In this document: piece by piece, positions 31,561-41,674 of the stretch
How positions within the stretch are numbered: position 1 is the stretch's first letter
Layout of the letters: each line of letters begins with the position of its first letter
Origin: Limnanthes douglasii subsp. nivea
Taxonomy: Eukaryota > Streptophyta > Magnoliopsida > Brassicales > Limnanthaceae
Length of the DNA: 64,000 bases
Assembly (NCBI GenBank): GCA_036936605.1
Contig: JAUPFV010000003.1
Span: 149,638,997-149,702,996, forward strand
Direction: 5' to 3'
Program-made: the position numbers and the translations under genes
The notes under the pieces: generated by a model
Seen by the model: the letters and a program-made list of their open reading frames with translations, nothing else
What the model was told of the DNA's origin: nothing
The model's database searches: none

Positions 31561-32239
31561 ACTCTTTCACTGCAATAATAAATAGAGGAAAAGATAGCGG
31601 TCGGCTGACAAATCTTTTACCCGATATAACAATTTTCTAAAGTTTCGACGATTTTGCTTGAGAGTTTATATCTTATCGTCTAAAAGTATCTTTAAATACA
31701 AAATATGAAAATTTCTAGTGATAATTTAAAAGTCAATGGGAGAGGATATTTCGTTATTTTATCACGTATGATAAATCTATATTAATTTCAGATTCTACAT
31801 ATATCTATGTTTAGAAAATTGCTAAAAAAAACAACCAAAACTACAAGTTGCATTTTCAATTTTTTAAATATTTATAAAATTATTATTCATAAAAAAAATC
31901 TTAAAATCTTAAAATTCTACTTATTTCAATTATTTATATTTTATACAAAATTTATATTTGTTAAAAAATACGTAAAAAACCTTTAAATTTTAATAATTTA
32001 TTTTTTATGCAATTTTATGGAATAATTTTGACCGTTTTTTTAGCAATTCTCCTCTGTTTATTATATATCTTCGGATTGTTACACTATTTTATTTATTTAT
32101 TTATTTATAAATAAATAAATAAGAAAACCATCCCTACGCGAACAGGTCAGGTCACTTGACTGAGCTTCCGATCCAAATACGTCTCCATTAAGTTTCCCTT
32201 CTTCTTCGTCTCTAAATTGTTTCTTACTCCTCATCCGCC
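31561..32239 (+). promoter_or_regulatory. Upstream region of the CCDC47-like gene
   Basis: Very AT-rich up to 32130, then a pyrimidine-rich leader (CCCTTCTTCTTCGTCTC) just before the ATG at 32240. A perfect 30-bp A/T palindrome built of TTTA/TAAA units lies at 32093-32122. A TATA element cannot be singled out because of composition. Confidence 0.45.
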
Positions 32240-35082
32240 ATGACTAAACCTTACTTTACTACCTTCTACTTTCTCGCTCTACTATACATTTTCTCCCTCC
32301 TCGGTTCCCTCCTCTCTCCATCTCTCGCCGATTCTCATTTCGAAGGATTCGACGTCGAGAACGACGACGATCTTGATGAAGAAACCATCCCTCTCCCCCA
32401 CTCGCTCCGTCCACCTCCGGTCACTCAATCACACTCGCCATCAGATCCAGATCCTGAACTGTTGTCAACTCACGTTCCGGATCCGCTTTTGACCGCTTCT
32501 GATTCGGTTTCGTCAGCTCAATCGGATCCATCCAAAACTACGTCGACTTCATTCGATGTATGGGATGAAGATGAATTCGAAGGATTGCCGGTGGAGCAAC
32601 CGCCGCTTAATTCTCCGGGTATCACGGAGGCCACCACCGCTCCGGTGGAATCTGGAAGCTCCGATCCGAATACCACTGCTAAACCCCAAATCGCCACCGG
32701 TCCTAGGTCGTACACTGTAGAAATATTATGCGGTTCGTTCTTGATCATATTTGCTATTAATTACTTCACAGGAAAACGCGAGAACGAGAACATTGCCTTG
32801 GCTTGGGCTGCAAAATTCGCAACCAAGGATTCAATTTTCGAAAAAAACTTCAGCTTATTGGGAGTCGGTGAAGGAGATGATTCGCCTCTGTTGTTGAAAG
32901 AAGGTCAGAACGTGTTCAAGTTCTACGCGAGTGGACGGAGGTACTGCCAGGGGTTGTTGGCCACTATGGAGCTGAAAAGCAGGCACGATTTACTGGCCAG
33001 ATTATTCAATATGGTGGTTCCTTGCAAAGATGAGATTAGTTTTGAGGTTACCATGAACGATGATGCCATGGATGTTGTGGTTTTTGCTTTGGCTAAGAAG
33101 AAAGCTGCCAAAGCGATGCAGAAGGAGTTGAGGGACTTGCAAAGGTTTGCTGGAATGGTGTCTCCACCTACTGGGAGGAAGTGGGTGGCCGAAGAGCTCT
33201 CTGTCATCTCAGAGTCGAAGGAGGTTGCCGGAGATTTAATCAGCGAGGCTGTTCTTGATCAGGTGAGAAATTTAAATGCTTTAGTTAGTCTTTGTTTTGA
33301 ATTCCCCGGTTTTGTTATATCTGTTTTAGTAAAACACAAAGCTGAAGTGATCAAGTAGCAGCTTCTTAGATGAATGCTGTAAATAGGTTCCTAGATAATT
33401 CACATAATTCACATCATTGTGCCTAGTATTTGAATCCGGTTCAAAAGAATTTGTGGATGTTCATATACTTAATTGCTTTATCAATTGGTGACTCAAAGAA
33501 GAAATGTCTTAAGTGAAGTATTATTTATGTTTCTTGCCCTCCTAGTTGGATGTTGGGAAGTAAATAAACAATGGTCCTATGTAGATTCATGAAACTAGAA
33601 GATAAAATCTCAGGTTGTTGTATTTCTATCTGTATCAATATCGATTCATACGATGAAATTTAAGGTGAAGGGAATGTTTATGTAGTTGGTCTGCTAATGA
33701 ATCGCTGCCTATGTATGCTAAAAAGTTGGGAATCGATTAGATTTATGAAAAATAATATCCAAACGGTTGAGGGTTTTTGATCAAGTACATAGTAGTTGGG
33801 TAATATAAATTTCATCTCTTCTTGTTGTGTTAAATAAGTAATATGCTTCTGCAACTTGGCTTGACTTTTCTTGGCTTGTGTACGGTTTTGTAGATTTGAT
33901 TCTTGATTGTTCTCTCTTTTATGTTCTATGTTTTATGTTAGGCAATATGTTAGTTTTTCGATTGTATATGGGCCATGGAAGTAAACTTCTAGCTGTTTGA
34001 TCTATAACATCCTCAGGTTCTATTCACCAAAAAAAATATCCTTAGGTTCTGTGTATGTAGAAAAATACGAGGTAAAATGGTTATCCGAGGAGATAAGAAG
34101 AGCAGAAAATTAATGGAATCTTATAGTAGTAAATGTAGAAAGCATTGGCTTTTTGCTACTTCTCATATTTAAAGTTCCCTCTCAAATTTTCTTCCTAGTT
34201 TGTTTCTGCTATAACCAAAAGATGGAACAGTAAGTTTAGCTTCTATCAGAAAAAAAAAACAAAAAGCCAAAGAGCATGTTTGCGGTATCAGACTAGAAGA
34301 GAATCTAGGCTAATAGAATTGATTGAATTTTACTTGTGTTTTAGTGTATACTCTGCTGTAGACTTTCTAATGTGTTAGGTTGAATAAATTCATTTGATCA
34401 GTGATCCTACCTATAAAAATATAGGGAGGTTAAATAGATATAGTAATTATAACTTCGGCATATATGATTTGTTTTGATGCCGTCTTTGAATGTTAAACAC
34501 GGACAAGAATTAAATTTGGAATTAATAATATGCAGGTTTTTGGCGACAAATCTTTTGAGAAATTTGGAAAGGGTTTCATATCAATGCATTTCTCCGACCA
34601 ACTACCTGGTGCCCACAAGAAGATGCTGCTGTTCAAATTCGCCCTCCCTGATGCCAAAAACATGGCTGACATGACTCGGCTCGTAGCTCTGGTACCCTAC
34701 TACATCGATTTTATCGGGCGTTACAAGCTCAGCTCCCAGGTATTACTTGTAAACTAATAGAATACATAACATATTCAAATCAATTGAGCGGTACTTGTAC
34801 ACTCAATTTTGCTATTGTAAGAAACAATCTAATGGTATATTGGAATTGCAGGCTCGATCTAAACCAGAAGGTGCAAGACAGAAGATGGCGTTGGAGGCAT
34901 ACAAAGAATTTCAAAATGCAAGGCAAGAAGAATTGCAGAGAAAAAAGGCAGAGAGGAAAAAGCTGTTGGAGGAGGCGAATTTGAAGCTGAGCGCAGAGGC
35001 TCGAACTAAGAAAGAAGCAAAGGAGCGTGCCCGTCAGATGAAAAAGGGAATGCCCAAGGTCAAGATGACACGCGGTCATTAG
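32240..35082 (+). CDS. CCDC47: CCDC47-like ER membrane protein (DUF1682)
   Basis: Three exons, all phase 0, GT..AG: 32240-33262, 34536-34739, 34852-35082, giving about 485 aa, close to the ~480 aa of animal CCDC47. Residues 1-30 form a signal peptide (hydrophobic FLALLYIFSLLG, then SPSLA). Residues ~31-155 are acidic and Ser/Pro-rich and probably lumenal. One membrane span lies at ~160-178 (ILCGSFLIIFAINYF). The DUF1682 core follows (NIALAWAAKF, RRYCQGLLATMELKSRHDLL, FISMHFSDQLPG, LLFKFALPDAKNMADMTRLV). The last ~60 residues are a Lys/Arg/Glu coiled coil ending KKGMPKVKMTRGH. In animals CCDC47 is part of the ER PAT complex that shields membrane-protein segments during insertion; the plant role is inferred by homology. 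The splice donor at 33263 ends a codon for Gln. Confidence 0.93.
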
Positions 35083-36094
35083 AAAGAGAAAAGAGAATCG
35101 TATTTAGCGCCAGATTAGAAAAGAAAGGGTTGACCTTTTGTACCCTCTAATGGAGTTGTTCTTTTCATATGCAGCTACCTACCACATCATTGTGGGGGTG
35201 CTAAATTATACAATCTCGCATGTGGTCAGATCAGGAACCATATTTAATCAATTGAAATATGATAGGCTTTTGGTTGAGGACAACATGAACACAACAATCT
35301 TCATTCGATCTTGCTCTGTTGTTCATTACATTGTTATTGCTTTCAGCCGCAGGCTCTATATTTGTTTCAAAGTACTATTTCCCCGTTGCCTAGATGTATT
35401 CGTGTTTAACCAAGCATAAATTAAAATTGGAAATTCAATATATTTTCTTGCGACTTAGAGAAGATTTGTACCTGACAAGTTGGTAGTTTAGTCGAAAGCC
35501 CAAAATAAAATCGTTTTGATTCTAACTTGCGATTTCTTATTCATTCATCATTTAACCTGCCTAACATAAATTTTATATTTTAATATTTGCTTAAGGAACT
35601 GGACTATAAAAATAAAATAAAATATTTGCTTAAGTAACTAGACTATAAAAGTAAAATTGTTGTGAGTATTAACTGGACTATATATATATATTCCACACAC
35701 GATGTATCAATGTGTTTTTGTGTACTGCGTATAAATTTCATCAGTTCTATGTATATATTTTCTCTTCTATTGACTCTCTATTATTATATATCTCTATTAT
35801 TATATATCTCTATTATTATAAACGTTTGGATCTAAACGGTTAGAGTATTGTACTGCAAAATTATTTTCATATTATAACTTTCTCATTTGTACAACATACC
35901 GAATGGACGATGCCTCCAAACACGTAACAAATTATTCCACCATAGTAGACGCTGCAGTAAGCGTTTATATTACACTTTTCCATAATATTGCACCTCCAGT
36001 TAATGAGAATATGTTGCCCAATATTTTTTTTAGCGTGTCATCGAATCCACCAAAAACCAAGTCGGAAATACCCAATGATCTCCACCCTTTCTGA
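35083..36094. other. Intergenic region after the CCDC47-like gene
   Basis: It begins with the 3' UTR. A short repeat TATATCTCTATTATTA, three units, lies near 35785-35820, and a duplicated AAATATTTGCTTAAG.AACT lies near 35583 and 35620. The open frame at 35903-36094 shows no domain. Confidence 0.4.
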
Positions 36095-37425
36095 CTACCT
36101 ATATGTCAGCATATGCTTTTTTATTGCCTTATAGGGGTCCATACCTAGATTACTTATATACCTCCTAAACATATTCATAGCAAAGGAAATATCTAGCCTA
36201 GTACAAACTTGAGTATACATTAAACTCCCAATTGATAAAGCATAAGAGATCGTTTTCGTTTCCTCAATCTCAATTTTTGTCTTCAGACATTGACCCAAAC
36301 TTAGTGTGTCAATCATTTGCTCTAAGGGTACTCAGGGGTTTTCAGTTTATCAATCCGTAATGTTGTAAGATACTTCCAATATATCCCTTTTATGATAATT
36401 CATGAATACCACGAGGGTGATCTCGATGTATTCGGAATCCTAACACAAAAGTAACATCACTAAGATCTTTCATATCAAACTTGTCTGATTCGGGGGGATT
36501 CCCCAGCCCAGCAGAACACAAAACGACCGAGCAGATGCAAGAAACGAGAAAGACAAAGGATGAGCTCGGGCCAAGAAGGTAAGCGAATATGTTGTAGAAA
36601 GTCAAATAAGCGATGAAAAGAGCAAAGTCAATAGCAATATAAAGAATAGCAACGACTAATTATGACGAGTGAATTGGCCGGACGAGCTGGTTATGCTAGA
36701 GTCGGAAGATGAACGAACTAATATAGGACCAAACGACGTGAAAGTACTAACGACCGAGCGTGCTCGAAAAATTGAGCTCAGCTCGGACTATGTCGTGTCT
36801 TGAGCCGAACAACGGAGACAAGTAAGGAGGTCGTCACTGAGCCCTGCTCGGGTTAGCGCACGTCTCAAGCCGAGGAAGTTGTTTAAAAGAAGAAACAGTT
36901 TCTAGGTCACTGTTTAATGATGTTATAAATTTTAGTCAAACCACTTCATAATTCCAATCGTAATTATAGGGCGATGTGATGTAAGTGCAGTAGCGGGCAC
37001 ATTAAGTAGGAATAAATATATCTGTAACCGCCCACTAACGGGAAGAACTATAAGTAAGGGAATTCTCCTAGATAAATGAACTTCTTCTATTTTCTGACTA
37101 ATTGAGTTTTTCAACTTTGGCAAAGATTTGTTATTTCCCGTAACATTGTCTAATAGAAATCTCTTTGTAGTGTGTAATAATTCATAATTGTTCGAGGTAA
37201 GAAATATGTTATCTACATATAATACCAAATATATAAAATTACTTCAACCGAGTTGACCCTAAAGTCAAAATAGACTACTACTTTAAGGAATTTGTGATAC
37301 CGCATACGAACAGTATGTTTGAGCCGATCTAATAGATTTTTTAAGTATGCATACCATATTCTTTGAGTTACCTACTACAAAGTATTTTGGTTGCACCATA
37401 TAGATCCTCTCCTCAATATTATCAT
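36095..37425 (-). pseudogene. Ty1/copia reverse transcriptase relic, split by a solo LTR
   Basis: Minus-strand pieces in polyprotein order are: EERIYMVQPKYFVVG and VCILKKSIRS (37425-37283), VLYVDNIFLTSNNYELL and KRFLLD (37228-37150), then after the solo LTR FDMKDLSDVTFVLGFRIHRD (36480-36390), then ALSIGSLMYTQVCTRLDISFA (36316-36095). The YVDD active-site box reads YVDN. It is cut on its upstream side at 37426, exactly where the large duplicated block starts. The rest of the polyprotein is not seen nearby. Confidence 0.88.
36486..37145 (+). mobile_element. 660-bp solo LTR with target-site duplication
   Basis: The segment starts TGATTCGGGG and ends CCCGTAACA (TG..CA). TTGTC occurs directly on each side (36481-36485 and 37146-37150), a 5-bp target duplication as made by LTR-element integrase. 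It sits inside the copia RT relic between the codons for FLLD and FDMKDL. It is GC-richer than its surroundings and has repeated GAGCTCGG/CCGAGC motifs. A TATA-like CTATAAGTAAGG near 37050 suggests + orientation. A 660-bp LTR with no internal region implies LTR-LTR recombination. Superfamily is unknown, possibly gypsy. Confidence 0.85.
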
Positions 37426-38619
37426 TACTCGATCGGTCTCGCAAGATGTGCGCTCTTAACCTAACTATGCTGATAATCACGACTAAGCTGCTGCAACAAT
37501 TGGAGCTTAACATACATATTGAGATTCTGTATCTCATTATAGTAGCATAACATCTGAGGAATATAGTTGTGGAAAATCAGATGTAAGGCAAGGGCTACCG
37601 CTAGCTTTAGGTGATGCTCAACCGAGCTATCATTTTTCTGCTCAGACGTCGGCAGGAGCTGCTGCAGGGTATCTACCTCGACAGTGTTAGCATTACACTG
37701 ACCTTAAAACGGAAAAAATACGTCATGATCTCGATCAAACCATCAAAAATCTTAAACAGTTGGTATGTTCTTTGATTTCTTACCTCGTGGGCTATTTTTG
37801 TGCAATCATGAAGATCTTCTAATTCTTCACTAATTTCTTGAATTTATTTTGTGCTAGCAGCCAAGCCAAAAGAAATTGATTTCTACTTTGAGAAATAATA
37901 TTGGTTTACTTGTTTTGAGTCATATTATATTTTTTAACCGTCTTAAATCACAAGCATTTCAAACTTTATATTTATTATTTCAAAAATATATTTTTATTCT
38001 ATTTAGAAACTATAATATTTGTCCATATGAAAGATGTACGATGTTACAGCATCCATGTATCTATTATTAAACAACCTATTTAATATTTTGGTAATACTAT
38101 ATTAAAGTTTTCAATGAAATCTTGATTTGGATATCTTATACCGAAAATAAAATTACGATAAAATATTATTATAAAAATATTAAAATATATTGAAAGTTAA
38201 TACACTATAAAGTTTCCAAAGTTTTTGGACTAATATTAAATATTTTTTTAATATACGATTCGTCTATAACATGGTTAACGTATATGAGATAAGATTGTAC
38301 GTTAAAAGATATAACAAGAATTATATTTTTTTATTCAACGCTATTTATATTACCACGAGGATAAACAATAAAAATTATTGCATATCTTATTAATAAAATT
38401 CTAACAAAAGCAACCTCCAAAACATCCTATGATATTTAAACTAAACGCAAACCTAGTTTGAAGCATTTACATGATTGAAGATGTTCAGATGTAACGAAAC
38501 GTTATAGGTTGAGTAATTTTTTTTAATACAAATCAGTTTGCACTTATTTTATTGCATATTGTTAAATGTAAGATAAAATAAGTCAAAGCATAATTTTGTT
38601 CTCTAAATTGGTTTACTAT

Positions 38620-38790
38620 ATTAATTAAATCTTCTATATTAATTAAATCTTCTATATTAATTAAATATTCTATATTTATAAAATAAAATATTAATTAGAT
38701 CTTTTATATTATTTAGACGTCTATTAATTAGATTTCTCACTAATTGAGTTTTTTTATATTAATTAAATTTCTTAACTAATTGATTAAGAT
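38620..38790. repeat. ATTAATT-rich tandem array in left LTR (copy 1)
   Basis: Degenerate ~16-bp units of the type TTCTATATTAATTAAA. The right LTR of the same element carries a longer array (about 40335-40640), so array length differs between the LTRs. Confidence 0.8.
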
Positions 38791-39802
38791 TTATCATAAA
38801 CAGCTTATATATAAAAAAAGATATTGTTTTGCATGTGTAGCGTGACGTGAACTGAGCTGCACATTTCTTCAAAGAGAGAAACTAGCTCTAAGTCTTTTGA
38901 GAGATAAGTAAGGTGATAGATAAACACTGAAGAATGGGTTTTGTGACTCAGGTCATCTTTGTTTACAAAGAGTAATTGAGTCATTTGTGTTTGAAACTCT
39001 TTATGTAACCTACTTATTTACAAAGAGTGGCTAGGATTCAACCTAGCGAGTCTTATTATGGATGGGTCGGATGTTATTTGGATAATGCTGGTTTCCCTAA
39101 GAAGTGGTACAGTGAGTGCGGAGATCTAATATCAATATTCGTTACTGGTGAAGAACACAAAGTAGACAGACGAAGATAGCAGATCTAGAGTAAAGTCAAG
39201 CACAATCATAATGATGGATTTCATGGAGAAGTATTAGATTCAAGCTATCTAGTGGACTGGAAAGGCTTTAACAAATGAGAGACATATAACTGAATTTAAA
39301 CATAACTTTCTGTCTATAGGTATGTCAGATGAGGAAGGGTTTGGTATAATGGTGGAGGTGGAAAACTTATAGTCTTGGAAGATTCACATGTTGTTATGGA
39401 GGCTGATTGGACTGATAGTGTTTTAGTCAAGGATGTGTCCATAGTATATGAGGCGTCTAGTGTGGGGAATGGATTTGCTGGGATTCAGCTAGAGACAATT
39501 ACACGTTTGTCAGAGAAGATAGAGATCTAATCGAAGAAGTACCTGAAGAGGTTTATGACTGACAATGATCTGGTATTAGTGAACCAATCATTCATTTGTT
39601 ACTGCTCTAAATTTGGTATGCTTAGGCGCATAATCTTGAATAGTACCTTGAAAATGAAATAGCTGAGAAGATAAGTCGTAACTTACTTGGAGTAACGTTT
39701 ATGCTTCTGTCAACTGAACAAAACAAGAGGTTAAGTGAATGAGTTGTTTGGACAACTATCATCGTTAATAAGAGCCCCTAGACTTTTGGTTGTCATGGAG
39801 AT

Positions 39803-40009
39803 TTGTTAGGTACCAGAGGTGGATCTGGAATTGACATGGAGTTTGAATATAATAGTGGAGATATGGAGGCCTCTACGGAAAATATTTTCAAGCTGATTTC
39901 AAGTTTGGACTTTGCAAAGGAAGTTCAACCATTAATGGGTTTGGGTTTTGACTTGATGTCTGATGAGCAATTGAAAAGTGTTGTTCTGCCTTATCTTGGG
40001 ATAGACTAG
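39803..40009 (+). other. Open frame inside the non-autonomous LTR element, unrecognised
   Basis: A 68-residue frame (from MLGTRGGSG to LGID-stop), also present at 58412-58618 with two amino-acid changes. Broken frames upstream (39340-39660) include a readable run GKLIVLEDSHVVMEADWTDS. I recognise no family. It may be a gag remnant or captured host sequence. The similarity between copies may only reflect the recent duplication. Confidence 0.3.
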
Positions 40010-40161
40010 ATGAACATTATTAACGTTTTCTTGGATACAGCACGTCGGGAAGACTGAACTATTAAAAAATATTGCCTCGATAGAGTTCATGAACTACATG
40101 AGAATTAATCACTCGAGGCATATAGGTGGACAATTTATCTCCGGTGAGTAGTTGGAACATC

Positions 40162-40310
40162 GGGGTAACATATACCATAGTTACTATAATCCTAGTGGGG
40201 GTAACATATACTATAGTTACTATAATCCTAGTGGAGAAACATATACCATAGTTACTATAATCCTAGTGGGGGTAACATATACTATAGTTACTATAATCCT
40301 AGTGGAGAAT
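40162..40310 (+). repeat. Four ~37-bp tandem units before the right LTR (copy 1)
   Basis: Units of the type GTAACATATACYATAGTTAC followed by TATAATCCTAGTGGGG. The last unit ends in GTGGAGAAT directly before the LTR start at 40311, where a polypurine tract is expected. Copy 2 has only two units (58776-58848), which explains most of the length difference between the duplicated blocks. Confidence 0.88.
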
Positions 40311-41293
40311 TGTTAAGTGTATGCTAAATGTGAGTTTGCTATATTAATTAGATTTTGATATTAATTAGATATTCAATATTAATTAAATATTCTATATTAA
40401 TTAGATCTTTTAAATTAATTAAATATTCTATATTAACTAGATATTATATATTAATTAGATATTCTATATTAAGTAGATATTCTACATTAATTAGATTTCT
40501 TTATTAATTAAGTATTATATCTTAATTAAATCTTTTACAATAATTAGATTTATATATTAATTAAATCTTCTATTAATTTGGTTTTTTATTTTAATTAGAT
40601 TTTCTATTAATGTTGTCTTCGATATTAATTAGGTTCTTTAATAGTTGATTAAGATTTATCACAATTGACCTATAAATAGAAGAAGATATTGCTTTGCAAT
40701 GTGTAGCGTGATGCAATGTGAGTTGAATATTTTTTCAGAGAGAGAAACTAGCTCTAGGTCTTCTAAAAGATAAATACTGAAGAGAAGGTTGTGTGAATCA
40801 TATTATCTTTTATTATAAAGAGTGATTGGGGTACTTTGTGTTTAAGAGTCTTTCAGAAACCTGCTTATTTATAAAAAATAATGTTAGTTACCTGTGGATG
40901 TAAAATTTCTTCACGATCTGAAACATATTAGATCTCTTATTGTGTGATTTATTTATTTTTATTATTCTTTCTTATTGACTTTGTTCTTTAAATAAGATAA
41001 GAGTCAAAGCTCGTATTACCTTTTATAGCCTCTCAGGTAGGTGTTTGCCTATGTTGGTCACTACTTTGGCTGAGTGGCTATGATTCGGCCTAACGAGTCT
41101 TGTTAAGACTCGGTTAGATCTTGTTCGAATGTTATTGGTTTCTCTAACATGTATTCATGTAATTTATTTCAATATAAATTTTTATTAGACTTCCAACATA
41201 AATAATTTCGAGGTGAGAACTTAAAATTCTAAGAGAATTTTGCCTTTAAGGAGAAGAATTCAGTAACAAAAGTTTTTTTATTCATAAATAATC

Positions 41294-41674
41294 TTGGGGA
41301 TTAGTAAATTCTTAAATGATGGTAGTCCATTATCGAATGGTTTGGTGTTAATACCAACCATTCAAACGCCGTTGGAACATACAAATACTCAAGTTGATAT
41401 TTGTCATCCACCTTTGCGAATGGTTCATTATAAACAAATTAAAATATTTGAATTGGACAAAAATGAAGTTATTCTTGATAAGCAAAATCTATTTCTTCAA
41501 AAAGTTCAATTTGAAGTATTTTGTATTTTCAAAGGTCCATCAGAAAGAAACTCTATATTTTCTAATTATACAGTCTATCTTCATGAACAAGAATATTTTT
41601 ATTGTTTAACAAAAAATAATCTTCGAAATTTCCCTCGAGGCATGCATTTTTTTTTATTTTTAGTTATGGATTAA
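41294..41674 (+). other. Unknown ORF in duplication copy 1
   Basis: A 126-residue frame starting MGISKFLNDG and ending FLVMD. It contains FQLEHTN-like and LDKNEVILDKQNLFLQKVQF stretches and ends Phe-rich. Copy 2 has a 124-residue version at 59833-60207 with about a dozen substitutions, mostly amino-acid changing, and a two-codon deletion near the end. That pattern does not suggest purifying selection. No family is recognised, and no promoter is assigned. Confidence 0.3.

Larger units (their letters stand above)
38560..41149 (+). mobile_element. Short non-autonomous LTR retrotransposon in duplication copy 1
   Basis: Repeats beginning TGTTAARTGT at 38560 and 40311 share, in order, a TTCTATATTAATTARA array, GATTAAGATTTATC, AAGATATTG.TTTGCA, GTGTAGCGTGA, GAGAGAAACTAGCTCTA and a TGGCTAGGATTC-like end. 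The left LTR (to about 39102) lacks ~200 bp present in the right LTR (to about 41149). A sequence resembling a Met-tRNA primer site (TGGTACAGTGAG, 39105-39116) follows the left LTR. The internal part is only ~1.2 kb with no pol. A tandem repeat containing GTGGGGG precedes the right LTR. Confidence 0.78.
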
